Shown here: positions 38,001-47,288 of the stretch, one piece after another | Numbering within the stretch: position 1 is the stretch's first letter | Layout of the letters: the number at the start of each line of letters is the position of its first letter | Origin: Oscillospiraceae bacterium | Lineage (GTDB): Bacteria; Bacillota; Clostridia; Oscillospirales; Acutalibacteraceae | NCBI GenBank assembly: GCA_009785335.1 | Contig: WQWM01000001.1 | Span: forward strand, 157,202-221,201 | DNA: 64,000 nucleotides | Direction of reading: 5' to 3' | The notes under the pieces: generated by a model | Told to the model about the DNA's origin: nothing | Seen by the model: the letters and a program-made list of their open reading frames with translations, nothing else | Database searches by the model: none | Program-made: the position numbers and the translations under genes

Positions 38001-41000
38001 GTACTCCAACCAAGTTTTCCACTATATACAAGCAGCCCCGCCGATTGATGCTGAAAAAACGGCAGTTCCGCCGGAATTCCGTCTTGGCGTAGACTCTGGC
38101 GAGGTTGTGGCAGGCCAAGAAATCGTGTACACCATCCGTATCACCAACGATTCGGAAGACGACATCACACGCAATATCTTTGTGCACGACGATATTCCGA
38201 ATTTCACCACATTCACACGCTTCCCCACTCCACATTATACGGCGCCTGACGGCACAGGGGTTACAGCTAACTTTAGTGATACGCTCAACCGTATTTCGTG
38301 GACTATCTCCGGCGGTCTTGAAGCCGGCGCAAGTGTTTACCTATACTTTGTGGTAACCGTGAACCCCGATGCCCCTGCCGGCGCACTTGTCATCAACCGC
38401 GCCATTGTTGACGGCGGCTCAAGCAGTTACCTAACCACCACACACGTGGTTGTGAGCCCAACTATCTATGGCGTGAAAACTGCCTACAGCGCAGTGACAC
38501 CATCACTCATGCCGTGGCCAAACGGCTTGGCCGTTCCGAACAACCCCGGCAACCGCATTTTCTACCGCATTACGGTGCACAACACTGGCACTGTGAATAG
38601 CGGCCCAGTTGCAGTGCGTGACGTGCTGCCAACTTGGGCGATACCCGGCTCCATCTCAGCGCTCGCTGCGCCCTGCTTCTGCGTTGGCACCAACTGCGTA
38701 ACAGGTCTTAGTGGTGCTGGTGGCGGCAGCGACCGCCAAGTGGTGGGCAACGAAGTGCTTTGGACAATCGGCAACATTCCACCCGGTAGCAGTGCTACCG
38801 TATGCTTTAGCGTGGAAATCGAAGAATTCATTCCGCCCAACCTCGCGTTCCCTCACAATATGCGTCCGATCATCAACCACGCTTTTGTGAACAACCTGAG
38901 GACCAACGAAACCCTGCACTATCAATTTGCAGGCGGCTCCATGCAGTGGGAAGGCATCAAACGCGCCTACCGCGGTGGCGACTGGCTGCCGAACGGTGAA
39001 ACGGTATACGCCGGTGAACTCATCACCTACCGCATTACCGTAACCAACCGCAGCAGCCTCACGCGTCACCTGTCGGTCGTCGACGTGGTGCACAGTGCAT
39101 TAACCATCGAGCCTAGCTCCATTGTTCCAGTGCCAGGCATGCCCCACACAGTAACCGGCCAAACGATTGAGTGGAGCACCAACTTCCCCGGCGGAACCGC
39201 ATTCACTCCCGGTGAAAGCCGCGTGCTGGAGTTCAGCGTGCGCGTGTCGGATATGCCGCAAGATCTCAATCGTCGCATCCTTCCAAACTTCGCCACGATG
39301 AACCAAAGCGTTCGCACCAACGAAGTGAGGCATACCCAGTACTCACCCTTTGTGGACCCATTTAAGCGCAGCAATCCCCCCACGGCACCTGGTCCTGGTA
39401 TTGCTCAAGTGGTTGCAGGCCAAATCATTCGCTACTACATCGAGCTAACTAACACACACAATGCGCCGGTATCAGTTAATATCCTAGACAGTATACCCGG
39501 AGGCACCGAATTTACCGGCACTCACGGTCAGAGCGCAAACATCTTGCCAGGCACTTCGTTTGTGCATAACACGACCATCGATCAACTGCAATGGACTGTC
39601 ACGGTTCCGGCAAATTCTTTCTCGTTTGTGTACTTTGAAGTAGAAGTGCTTAATATAGAGCGCGCTTCCAATTACATCATCAACCGTGCATGGGTTAACG
39701 GTTTCCCCACCAACGAAACCAGACATCGCTTAGACAGACCCGCGATCAGCGTGCGTAAGTACGCCAATCCACAACATATGTCTGAAGTGCGCGTTGGCGA
39801 ACCGATCGTCTACACCATCCGTGTGCGCAACATCAGCAATGTGATTGCAAACAACGTGATTGTGACCGACCGCGTGGAAAATCTGACGCTGTTGCCCGGC
39901 TCCCCGAATCAACCGACGGGAGTAACGATGACGTACTGGTTCACCGGCGACCCGGATCCCATGTCCCCTGACCGTTTTTACGACATCGAATGGGTAATTG
40001 AAACCCTGTTGCCTGGCCAAGAGGTCGTGTTGGAATTTGCCGTGGTCACCCGCGCGCAAGAAGTTGCTCGCCGCAGTGTTTACAACACAGCAAGATACGG
40101 CATCGGCAACAACGACAATGAATCCAACACCGTCATTCACTTTGTGAACCAAGGCATCATTGAGCGCTACAAATCCGCTTATCCTGCCCATGGCAGCACC
40201 GTGCAAGTGGGAAGCATCATTCAGTACACCATCGCACTGCGCAACATCGGCACAGTGACCCAACCGGTTGTTCCTGTGTTCGACGTAATTCCCGAAGGCA
40301 CCACCTTTGTGTGGAACTCCATTCGCAACTCGCACCGCGGCGGCAATGGATTCTACAATAGCGTGCTTAACCGCGTGGAGTGGTCTATCAATAACGTACT
40401 GCCGGGCGAAACGGTATACGTAGGCTTTGCCGTGCGCGTAGATTACGGCGTCGACTTCGACTTTGTCACTTCGCCCATCAACGTTCCAACCGGCCCGCGC
40501 TTCCCTGCCGACTGGACAACAGCACAACGCGAAGATTGGCCGCTAAACTTCCAAGGCAGCGACGCTGGAGATTATCCGTACATTGTTAACTACGGTGTCA
40601 TCTTCAACAATGACCTGCTGACCACCAATCGCGTGGTACATCGCGTGATTGACCAAGAAATCACTGCCGAAAAATCCTCCCAACCGCCCAGTGGAACACC
40701 CACAGTGCCAACCATGGTGCATCCGGGTCAAACCATCCACTATACCATTACCGTTACCAACCACGCAGACAGACCTCTGTTCCAAGTGCCCGTAACGGAT
40801 AATGTTCCGGCCGGCGTATCCTTCATTCCGGGTTCGGCAAGCCATTTCGGCAATTTCAACCCCAACAACCGCCAGATTAACTGGCTGCTCCCACGCATTG
40901 AAATTGGGGAAACCATTGAACTGCGCTTTGCAGCCACAGTGGATCCATTGCCGCTTGGCCAAGCAAGCCGTCGCATTGACAACGTAGCCATGTATGGCAC

Positions 41001-44000
41001 TGGCAGCAATGTGCCTGGTGTGCAACCGCAAATCCCCGACCGCGAAACCAACCACACCCATCACATTACACGGCCGTTCACCTTCTCGGCAATCAAGTCT
41101 GCCGTGCCGCCCAGCGGCACCACAGTGCCCGTTGGCTATCCCATCACCTACACGATCCGCATTCACAACTTCGGCAACGAAACGATGTATGATGTCGTGG
41201 TTGTGGACGAACTTTCGGCCAACTTGGATTGGAGCACAGTTGAGGTTTATACCCTCGACGGTATTGGCGGCACGTTCAATATCGACACCGGTATCATCAC
41301 TTGGCCCAACACCAACCTTGAGCCGCCGCAAGTGCTGAACATTGAACCGGGCGACGTAGTCCTGTTGCGGTTCTCTGCAGAAACGCTTAACGCAAACCAA
41401 ATTCTCAACCAAGCGATTGTAGAGTTCTACAACGCAGACGAAGAATCTGAAGACCGCATCCGTTTGCGCCGCTACACCAACATTACAGTGCACAACGGTC
41501 CAGACGACGGCGGCCCCGACGAGTGGGATCTCCCGCGTCACCCGCATGTGGCTATCGTCAAATCGGCCAACCCAGCGCACCGCGACTGGATTGTTGAAGG
41601 CGATGAGATCACTTTCCATCTGACAGTACACAATACCGGCGAAACAACCGCTGTGAACGTGATTGTGACTGACGTGCTGTGTGTGCACATTAATCTGGTT
41701 CCCAATGTGCCTGTGGACCCTGCTTATGGTGCCTTCATCATCAGCCACGGCGGCGAGTTCAACCCCGCAACACGTGTCATCACCTGGGAACTCGGCGACA
41801 TCAACACAAACCATCAGAGAGACCTGTACTTCCGTGGCTATCTGCCAGCGGGCGCACAACTGCCCAACGGCTACACTGAAAACATTGCGCACGTGCGCTA
41901 CAGTGGCCCTGTTGAAACCGATAGCGGACACCTCAGCGGCAGCCGTTTCTCCAACATCGTGCGTCACTATCAACGCACAGCAGGTCCAAACCTGTCCATC
42001 CGCAAAGATTCGCCCACGCCCACGCGTGTGCAGTTTGGCAGCACGATTACCTACAACGTTGCCGTGCGCAACACTGGCCCCAGCACGGTGCACAATGTAG
42101 TAATCACAGATGTCGTGCCTGAACACACTGAGCTTATCGCGGACAGCGTCAGCCATCCCGCCTTCGTTAACCTTAGCGCAATCGGCGGCGGCCCAACAAC
42201 CATCACTTGGACCTTCCCGAGCATGGCTCCCGGCGAAGAAATCATTGTGAGCTTCAGCGTACGCGCTATGCAAGACGATGTGGAAATGCCTGAAGGCACC
42301 ACCAACGTGGCCAATGTGAGATGGAATGGCGGCCCCACTGGCGGACGCGATTCCAACACCGTGTGGCATGAGTTCATCTGGGGCAACGACCATGACGGCA
42401 CTGGCGGCCTTGAGCTGCTGAAAAGTGCCAGACCTGCGCATAACTCCATTGTACAGGCAGACGACGAAATCACCTACACTATCCGTGTAACCAACACACG
42501 CAACGCCCCAATTGCTAACGTTGTGGTACATGATACGGTTCCTGCCGGAACCACATTGTTGAGTGTTGCTACTCCGCCCGCAGGCGTAACCTACGAAGCG
42601 CCTCCAGTAGATACTACTTTGCCGCCTGCTAGTAGAGTAATCACTTGGACAATCGAAGTGCTGCAGCCCGGCGAGTACGTTGACTTGAGCTTCACTGTAG
42701 TCGTGAATGAACTGCCCGAAAACGTAGCCATGCGCAATATCCTTAACGTGGCCACGGCAAGCAGCGGCAATTTCCGCGCGCGCTCCAACGAAGTGCGTCA
42801 CCCGCAATGGAGAGCAGGCAACCCATCGCTTTCGATCTTCAAAGACGCAAACCCCGTGCGCGGCAGCTTTGTGGAAAGCGGACAAATCATTACCTATCAA
42901 CTGACGATTTTCAACGGCTCGAACGTTGAAGCCACCAACGTGCTGGTGCGCGACCATGTGCCCGCAGGCACAACGTTTGTGGAGGGCAGCACCACACCAG
43001 TTGACCTAGTGCCCGACGACAACGGCGTGCTGGAATGGACCATTCCCAGCATTGCCCCGCGCACAAGCCATGTCATCACCTTCCAAGTTACGGTTGACGA
43101 CGCTGGCTACAGCCGCTGGATTGACAACATGGCCACCGTGTGGCAAGGCAGCAACTCTTGGAACAGCGAAACCGTGCGCCACTTTGTGAAAGTGCCCGGC
43201 GACGGCCCCGTTGGCCAAGTGAGCATCGTCAAAACCTCCAACCCGATTGACGGCACACCAACCGCACCCGGTGAGTTGATTACCTACTTCATCACCGTGC
43301 GCAACAACACCAACCAACCGCAAACCATGGACGTTAGCGACCCCATTCCCGCAGGCACTGTCTTCTGGTCAGTCTATGACGGCGGCGCACTGGTTGGCAA
43401 CCAAGTGGTGTGGGCAAACCTCACGCTTGCAGCTGGCGAGCAACGCACACTGCGCTTCACCGTGCAAGTGACGAATGCCGCAGCCAACTTTGTGCAAAAC
43501 AATGCACGCGTTGTTATCCACGACGGCGACACGATTTACAGTAACCGAGTCATTCATCCCGTGCGTCACCTTGACTTTGATGTGCTTAAATTGTCCAGCC
43601 CGCCGCACGGCAGCAGAGTACCCAATGGCGGCTACATCGACTACACCATCCGTGTATCCAACACCAGCGGACGCGATCTGACTGGCGTGGTTATCACCGA
43701 CTGGGTGCCCGCGAACACCGAGCTGATTGTTGATGATCCCGAGCGTACCCCGCGTGTTTCGGTGGTAGGCAACGTAGCCTATACCTTAGGCGTATACACT
43801 GGCACAGAACCCGGCAGCCGCATCACTTGGACCGTTGAATCCTTCGCAGTTGGCCAAGTGCTTGAAGCAACCTTCCGCGTTCGCGTGGTTCTGCCTGAAG
43901 GCGTAGACGCAGCATTCGTGCGCAACCGTGCACATGTTCAAGTTGGCAACGTCAACCGTCCGTCCAACGAAATTGAGTTGATTGTTGGCGAAGGCGATCC

Positions 44001-47000
44001 ACCGCCCGCAGGCCGCGATTTGGTATTGGAGAAATCCTCCGTGCCGATCTCACACACCTACGTTGCGCCCGGCCAAGAAATCAGGTATATCCTTTCGCTG
44101 CGCAACGATAGCACAACAACAACCTACCACAACTTGCAACTGCGCGACACAGTACCCGAAGGCACAACCTTTGTTCGTGTGCAAAACGGACCCGGCGCTG
44201 ATCGCGGCCACGAAGTTGCCACCGGTGACGTATGGTTCACCATCGCATCTCTGGCTCCCGGCCAAACTGTCCAACGCTACTTCGTTGTACGCGTGGATGA
44301 CGACGCCGAACATGGCCAAGTGATTGACAACGTGGCGCGTTTGTATCAGTACAGCGCTGCAGGCAATCGCATGCACCTGCGTGACTCCAACTGGGTCACA
44401 CACACCGTGCGCCATGGCGCAGGCGTTGGCGAACCCAATGTGTTTGCCATGAAGTCTTCCAACGCAATCACAGGCATCGTGACTCCCGGCCAAACCGTAA
44501 CCTACTTCATTGAAGTGCACAACTTTGGCTCGGCTCCGGCCCTCGATGTACGCGTATTCGACACCATTCCCAATGGCATGGTCTTCAACCCGGCTCGTCA
44601 CCGCATTTCGCACAACGGCGTGCGCGGCACTGGTGATGATGAGCGTAACATTACTTGGACGATTGCAGAAATCCCTGCAGGCGGCAGCGTAATCGTGTGG
44701 TTCGAAGCCGAAATTCCGGCAGACACCGAATACACTGAATTCCGCAACCGTGCAACCTTCCGCGTTGGCGACGGTCCCTTACGCGACACCAACGAGATCA
44801 TCCTCATCATCGGCAGACCCAAGCATGGTGGAGACGTTACACTCACTAAGAGTGCAAACCGCGTGAATGCTGAAGTAGGCGATATCATTACCTTCCGTTT
44901 TGATGTGCGCAACAACAGCAACACAACGCTCACTGATGTGGAAGTTCGCGACGAAGTTCCTGCCGGCACCACCCTGATCGGCGGCAGCGTTTCCAGCGAT
45001 CCTCCAAACGTGACCTACACCTTAGCAGGACGCCTCATCACTTGGACAATCGCAGAGCTTGAGCCCGGTGAAGTCATCACCATGCACTTCCAAGTGCGTG
45101 TGGATGAACTGCCCGGAAATGCTATCACTGGCACGATTGTCAACCAAGGCTCCGTGCATTGGACTGGCGGCAACAACAACTCTAACACGGTGATTGTCAC
45201 TATTGTGCCCCCCGGCGAAGCTTGCCAGCCCGACATGATGCTCATCAAGAGCGCAAGCCAAACACACGCTGAAGCAGGCGATGAAATCATCTTCCGCTTC
45301 ACCGTGCGCAACCACAGCAATGTTGTGCGTGAAAACGTGATTGTTACCGACTATGTGCCCCCGCACACCACACTGGTGACTAACTCCATCAGCGAAGGCG
45401 GAACATCCAGCACGGTTGGCGGACGCGTACGCATCACTTGGGAACTTGGCGACATGGATCCCGGCGAAGAGCGTCAACTGTACTTCCGCGTCACAGTGAA
45501 TGACGACATGCCTGAAGGCGGCTCTCGCCTGCTGGTTAACCAAGGCAACGTGATGTGGAATGGCGGTCACAGCAGCTCCAACACAGTAATTATCATGCAA
45601 GTTGACCCACGTGATTGCTATCACAACTGCGTGCATGAGTGCATCCACAACTGCGTGCACGAATGCAACTGTGAAGGCGGCAACATTACTATCACTGTAA
45701 TTGTCAACTGCAACCACAGCTGCAATTGTTGCCCAACTGGCACAACAACCACAACCACAACGCAACCCGGCACTTGCGGTTGTCCCGGCTGTAACTGTAC
45801 TGGCTGTAACTGCCCTGGCTGTGATTGCGATTGCAACTGCACACCTGGTCAATGCACATGTCCCGGCTGCAACTGCACCTGCAATTGCAACGGCGGCTGC
45901 GTTTGCCCAACCACCACACAGCCTGGCACAACAACCACAACAACCACAACGTCAACGCAACACGTTTGCACTTGTGCCACAACTACAACAACCACGACAA
46001 CCACAACCACGCAACCCAACACTGGTTGTACTTGTCCCACTGGCTGCGGCTGTCCGACCACTACAACAACCACGACAACCACAACCACGCAACCCAACAC
46101 CGGTTGTACTTGTGTAACAACAACCACGCAGCCTGGCACAACAACCACAACGCAACCCAACACCGGCTGCACCTGTGGTCAAGGTCAAACGACGACGACA
46201 CTGCCCAACACCGGTTGTACCTGCGGCAACAACAATAACAATTGTAACTGTGGCAACAACAACAATAACAATTGTAACTGCGGCAACAACAACAATAACA
46301 ATTGTAACTGCGGCAACAACAACAATAACAATTGTAACTGCGGCAACAACAACAATAACAATTGTAACTGTGGCAACAACAACAATAATAATTGTAACTG
46401 CGGCAACAACAATAACAATTGTAACTGCGGCAACAACAACAATAACAATTGTAACTGTGGCAACAATAACAATAATAATTGTACTTGCGGCAACAACAAC
46501 AATAACAATTGTACTTGCGGCAACAACAACAATAACAATTGTAACTGCGGCAACAACAACAATAACAATTGTAACTGCGGCAACAACAACAATTGTACTT
46601 GCAACAACCTGCCCGGTGGCGGCGGCAACTGGAACTGGAACTGGAATTGGAACTGGAGCCGTCCGGATGATCGTCCAAACAACAACACCACCACGACCGC
46701 GACTACGACCACTACCGCTCCTGGTGCTACAACTGTTGTGAACAACAACAACAACCAAAACAACCAAGAGCAAGATCAGGGTCAAGGCCAAGGACAGGGT
46801 CAAGGTCAAAACAACAACCAAGAGCAAGACAACAATCAAGAGAATAACCAAGAGAACAACCAAAACCAAGAAAACAACCAGAACGTTAATGTTGAGGTTA
46901 ATGTTAACAATGCTGGCGGCGGTGGCGGCAACGTACAACAATCCACCAACCAGCACAATAACAACAATAATAACAATAATAACAACAACAATAACAATAA

Positions 47001-47142
47001 CAACAACAGCGGCGGCGGGAACATTCCCAAAACCAATGAAGCATCTGCCCTGTGGGCAATCCTGATGCTGGTTGGCTCCTCAAGCCTGGTTGGCCTGGTC
47101 ACAGTTGTACGCAAGGTTACCGGCGGCAAAGAAACCATCTAA
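32074..47142 (+). CDS. giant cell-wall-anchored adhesin-like protein (~5,022 aa): candidate thioester domain, ~29 DUF11-like repeats, Cys/Asn/Thr tail, sorting signal
   Basis: TGGAGG RBS; secretory N-terminus; QIYFCLDAG...ALVALYMWETIG; repeated G-x-x-V-x-x-G-[DEQ]-x-I-x-Y-x-I-x-V-x-N; C-terminus IPKTNEASALWAILMLVGSSSLVGLVTVVRKVTGGKETI. Confidence 0.92.
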   Translation: MKTFWQANVEKRRKVKMSLVALLSVVALLLTQVSVLFTTTFATAATNGTFTMNDDGIITSVNNGQIYFCLDAGIAFPEWQDGSGNIRQLVPQDPARFTATRRMWVSLAQYYALHHNGGLTGSLAVNNALVALYMWETIGGPGREPGRRPSAAGNGWNLPWIYRAEACPWGHAPAGWITAAQQNQNLSEWAAAVTETQYDQLMNLISRSLFLNGPTFHTTEDGHSTGTHFPPDYPDGFVSSPSNMIFGRYALTFIPGTTIAVLPLFGNTALIDSGIEFELVFNNAQVSSLTRVYAPGDHVRLRANGTAGNPGEEGLVYDRELGDREFLFVIVDPQTENFDLTFRPVFDDHFAQFNRPFTVWRMPGDAGERYQDVGGGFELGRIRYHFQFRLIQTELELIKNVIYPPRGTSVNAATTELPVGLTGEDFSGFIDYRITLRNNSTQSQSLGLYRIFDALSQYVDFVGFINPETRLPIGTPNAHPQPHGSWIRNIGNGFQGMYDPVTHRVILEVDPDRTDNMLPNERFDFGIRVRVRPMQGDHPRRIINVAYDTDGQKTIPVEHTQNPNVVYVVKEADPVHGSWVDQGDTIRYTITVHNRGSNPITAEDEMHLRDVIPPGTTLIPTSIEGPGDMSFVPAGGPSTATREIIWENFEIAPNSYVIFNFEVTVDDLPNGMHMRELINRVYLNHVFHMDTRHFVHSGQLHFNKAATTTNPERGIVSEGDEITYTITVYNRGPGAIQDINVRDWVPAGTAFVSASEEYRVSQPAAVYPHPDSHSGEVHWTIPTLAASGRVQFEFVVRVLPMPSSLTSRVIRNAASVNDIPTNDVEIDQYSGKLQFNKTAMPPAMQPVREGDPIVYTITVYNRGPEPVHNVSVRDQVPAGTAFVDARIVLPTVPASVAGTIEITSPSVGAENGEEVLWYIPTLPSGARVQVQLEVVVLELPTNVQQRTIRNAATVNDIPTNTVEHPQYPGRLTFYKTAMPPHGSTVQEGETITYTITVHNEGADVLYNIPVTDHIPAGTVLVPNSISHSGTLTDSPCGNYPNSVIRWVIPELDRDSTIHLTFQVTVSRMQLNMQNRVIRNLAQVAYRNTNEVQHFQYTGQLSAHKQATPPHGAFVREGDTITYSITVVNEGPDVMHNVIVLDQVPDHTTFVAGSLRGTSRLGVAENTPFLALSATPVATSTGTNLSAEFHAAPNVCPISGLTIHNDVVTFRMDRLLPGEVATLNFSVTVDRMPSNLEQRYILNQAQVGNFDVETGNVSVSFLTNVTRHLQTNHLLFGQKSSHRLDGSPRPDGSRVHVGEPILYRIEVINHGSDTARDVEVRDMIPDGTTYRPGHTTNTADVVELIQNHTHPSRELIWVIRALEPNERIIIEFAVTTNDLRDGELFGVIVNYAFTDELVTNTVTHEVRRGQLEFSKRAEPPSGSSVMENQRITYFIRLRNTGDMNVRGVVVYDNIPANTILVPDSISHGGQARAGLNGTGAILTGAAEANAQSISWSFPNWSMNYDQELRFSVIVDYIDRTAVTTNPITGEHHIVNVAYVNYSDTYNPQERKYAEDQPTNEVHHYVRKPLLGIYKHANPTTGGIVRRNSIITYTIEVVNYGTMPALNTLIIDPIQEGLLFVPGSITHTGTGLAMFEAMPTNQVRWTIPYIPAASFRGTDHDEPMPARVFLSFQVQVIGPVARPGQAANFVRNQAFMWGYDHDGTGSNITEHEIVDAYVTLVKDSVPPPGSEVNSDGANGLPSTIRYYIDVTNETNYQLLDVWVWDTIPIGTTYAEASATCTCCGNIRGSMVNASIGVPQPRVEWMIPVLQPGDTITLLFEVTVNPLPVGQYRTVITNVAISNEGGGRTVEPFVRSNLVTHHHRRPVLHIEKTGTPPSGSYVVPGQEITYTITVRNTSGMRLYNIQVRDTMHDGVIFPPVSVTPGFTPDGRTVVWTIPELDYDAIWVGEITVRAGELPPGMARRMIYNEALAIVDGQRLYSNQVFHYIQAAPPIDAEKTAVPPEFRLGVDSGEVVAGQEIVYTIRITNDSEDDITRNIFVHDDIPNFTTFTRFPTPHYTAPDGTGVTANFSDTLNRISWTISGGLEAGASVYLYFVVTVNPDAPAGALVINRAIVDGGSSSYLTTTHVVVSPTIYGVKTAYSAVTPSLMPWPNGLAVPNNPGNRIFYRITVHNTGTVNSGPVAVRDVLPTWAIPGSISALAAPCFCVGTNCVTGLSGAGGGSDRQVVGNEVLWTIGNIPPGSSATVCFSVEIEEFIPPNLAFPHNMRPIINHAFVNNLRTNETLHYQFAGGSMQWEGIKRAYRGGDWLPNGETVYAGELITYRITVTNRSSLTRHLSVVDVVHSALTIEPSSIVPVPGMPHTVTGQTIEWSTNFPGGTAFTPGESRVLEFSVRVSDMPQDLNRRILPNFATMNQSVRTNEVRHTQYSPFVDPFKRSNPPTAPGPGIAQVVAGQIIRYYIELTNTHNAPVSVNILDSIPGGTEFTGTHGQSANILPGTSFVHNTTIDQLQWTVTVPANSFSFVYFEVEVLNIERASNYIINRAWVNGFPTNETRHRLDRPAISVRKYANPQHMSEVRVGEPIVYTIRVRNISNVIANNVIVTDRVENLTLLPGSPNQPTGVTMTYWFTGDPDPMSPDRFYDIEWVIETLLPGQEVVLEFAVVTRAQEVARRSVYNTARYGIGNNDNESNTVIHFVNQGIIERYKSAYPAHGSTVQVGSIIQYTIALRNIGTVTQPVVPVFDVIPEGTTFVWNSIRNSHRGGNGFYNSVLNRVEWSINNVLPGETVYVGFAVRVDYGVDFDFVTSPINVPTGPRFPADWTTAQREDWPLNFQGSDAGDYPYIVNYGVIFNNDLLTTNRVVHRVIDQEITAEKSSQPPSGTPTVPTMVHPGQTIHYTITVTNHADRPLFQVPVTDNVPAGVSFIPGSASHFGNFNPNNRQINWLLPRIEIGETIELRFAATVDPLPLGQASRRIDNVAMYGTGSNVPGVQPQIPDRETNHTHHITRPFTFSAIKSAVPPSGTTVPVGYPITYTIRIHNFGNETMYDVVVVDELSANLDWSTVEVYTLDGIGGTFNIDTGIITWPNTNLEPPQVLNIEPGDVVLLRFSAETLNANQILNQAIVEFYNADEESEDRIRLRRYTNITVHNGPDDGGPDEWDLPRHPHVAIVKSANPAHRDWIVEGDEITFHLTVHNTGETTAVNVIVTDVLCVHINLVPNVPVDPAYGAFIISHGGEFNPATRVITWELGDINTNHQRDLYFRGYLPAGAQLPNGYTENIAHVRYSGPVETDSGHLSGSRFSNIVRHYQRTAGPNLSIRKDSPTPTRVQFGSTITYNVAVRNTGPSTVHNVVITDVVPEHTELIADSVSHPAFVNLSAIGGGPTTITWTFPSMAPGEEIIVSFSVRAMQDDVEMPEGTTNVANVRWNGGPTGGRDSNTVWHEFIWGNDHDGTGGLELLKSARPAHNSIVQADDEITYTIRVTNTRNAPIANVVVHDTVPAGTTLLSVATPPAGVTYEAPPVDTTLPPASRVITWTIEVLQPGEYVDLSFTVVVNELPENVAMRNILNVATASSGNFRARSNEVRHPQWRAGNPSLSIFKDANPVRGSFVESGQIITYQLTIFNGSNVEATNVLVRDHVPAGTTFVEGSTTPVDLVPDDNGVLEWTIPSIAPRTSHVITFQVTVDDAGYSRWIDNMATVWQGSNSWNSETVRHFVKVPGDGPVGQVSIVKTSNPIDGTPTAPGELITYFITVRNNTNQPQTMDVSDPIPAGTVFWSVYDGGALVGNQVVWANLTLAAGEQRTLRFTVQVTNAAANFVQNNARVVIHDGDTIYSNRVIHPVRHLDFDVLKLSSPPHGSRVPNGGYIDYTIRVSNTSGRDLTGVVITDWVPANTELIVDDPERTPRVSVVGNVAYTLGVYTGTEPGSRITWTVESFAVGQVLEATFRVRVVLPEGVDAAFVRNRAHVQVGNVNRPSNEIELIVGEGDPPPAGRDLVLEKSSVPISHTYVAPGQEIRYILSLRNDSTTTTYHNLQLRDTVPEGTTFVRVQNGPGADRGHEVATGDVWFTIASLAPGQTVQRYFVVRVDDDAEHGQVIDNVARLYQYSAAGNRMHLRDSNWVTHTVRHGAGVGEPNVFAMKSSNAITGIVTPGQTVTYFIEVHNFGSAPALDVRVFDTIPNGMVFNPARHRISHNGVRGTGDDERNITWTIAEIPAGGSVIVWFEAEIPADTEYTEFRNRATFRVGDGPLRDTNEIILIIGRPKHGGDVTLTKSANRVNAEVGDIITFRFDVRNNSNTTLTDVEVRDEVPAGTTLIGGSVSSDPPNVTYTLAGRLITWTIAELEPGEVITMHFQVRVDELPGNAITGTIVNQGSVHWTGGNNNSNTVIVTIVPPGEACQPDMMLIKSASQTHAEAGDEIIFRFTVRNHSNVVRENVIVTDYVPPHTTLVTNSISEGGTSSTVGGRVRITWELGDMDPGEERQLYFRVTVNDDMPEGGSRLLVNQGNVMWNGGHSSSNTVIIMQVDPRDCYHNCVHECIHNCVHECNCEGGNITITVIVNCNHSCNCCPTGTTTTTTTQPGTCGCPGCNCTGCNCPGCDCDCNCTPGQCTCPGCNCTCNCNGGCVCPTTTQPGTTTTTTTTSTQHVCTCATTTTTTTTTTTQPNTGCTCPTGCGCPTTTTTTTTTTTQPNTGCTCVTTTTQPGTTTTTQPNTGCTCGQGQTTTTLPNTGCTCGNNNNNCNCGNNNNNNCNCGNNNNNNCNCGNNNNNNCNCGNNNNNNCNCGNNNNNNCNCGNNNNNCNCGNNNNNNCNCGNNNNNNCTCGNNNNNNCTCGNNNNNNCNCGNNNNNNCNCGNNNNCTCNNLPGGGGNWNWNWNWNWSRPDDRPNNNTTTTATTTTTAPGATTVVNNNNNQNNQEQDQGQGQGQGQGQNNNQEQDNNQENNQENNQNQENNQNVNVEVNVNNAGGGGGNVQQSTNQHNNNNNNNNNNNNNNNNNSGGGNIPKTNEASALWAILMLVGSSSLVGLVTVVRKVTGGKETI
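45718..46215 (+). repeat. Thr-tract / PNTGCTC low-complexity coding repeats
   Basis: TTTTTTTTTQPNTGCTCPTGCGCP, TTTTQPGTTTTTQPNTGCTCGQG. Confidence 0.85.
46216..46605 (+). repeat. in-frame tandem repeat encoding C-[NT]-C-G-N(5-6)
   Basis: Repeated TGTAACTGCGGCAACAACAACAATAACAAT units (27-30 nt), about 13 copies by eye. Confidence 0.92.
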
Positions 47143-47288
47143 GCAAAATTAAGCGTTGACTTTATTCGACAAAAGTGGTATAATTAATCTATCACGCGAC
47201 TAAACGTGACGCAAACCCCGGCACGGCAGGGGGTACGCTCCCCGGCGTATCCCCTGCCCCACAAAAAAAGACAGCGGAGGAACCCTTC

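Noticed and set aside
40543-42957. 804-aa minus-strand ORF opposite the giant gene
   Set aside because: Shadow ORF: the + strand frame is open for 15 kb with clear DUF11-like repeats; the antisense product has no recognisable motif and is compositionally odd (His/Cys/Val-rich).
46216-46605. Tandem 27-30-bp repeats considered as a CRISPR array
   Set aside because: No unique spacers and no cas genes; units are contiguous, in frame and encode CNCGNNNNNN inside a large protein.
45952-46763. Several antisense ORFs (Val/Leu/Ser/Cys-rich) over the tandem repeats
   Set aside because: They arise from the repetitive codon pattern of the sense gene; no RBS or independent support.
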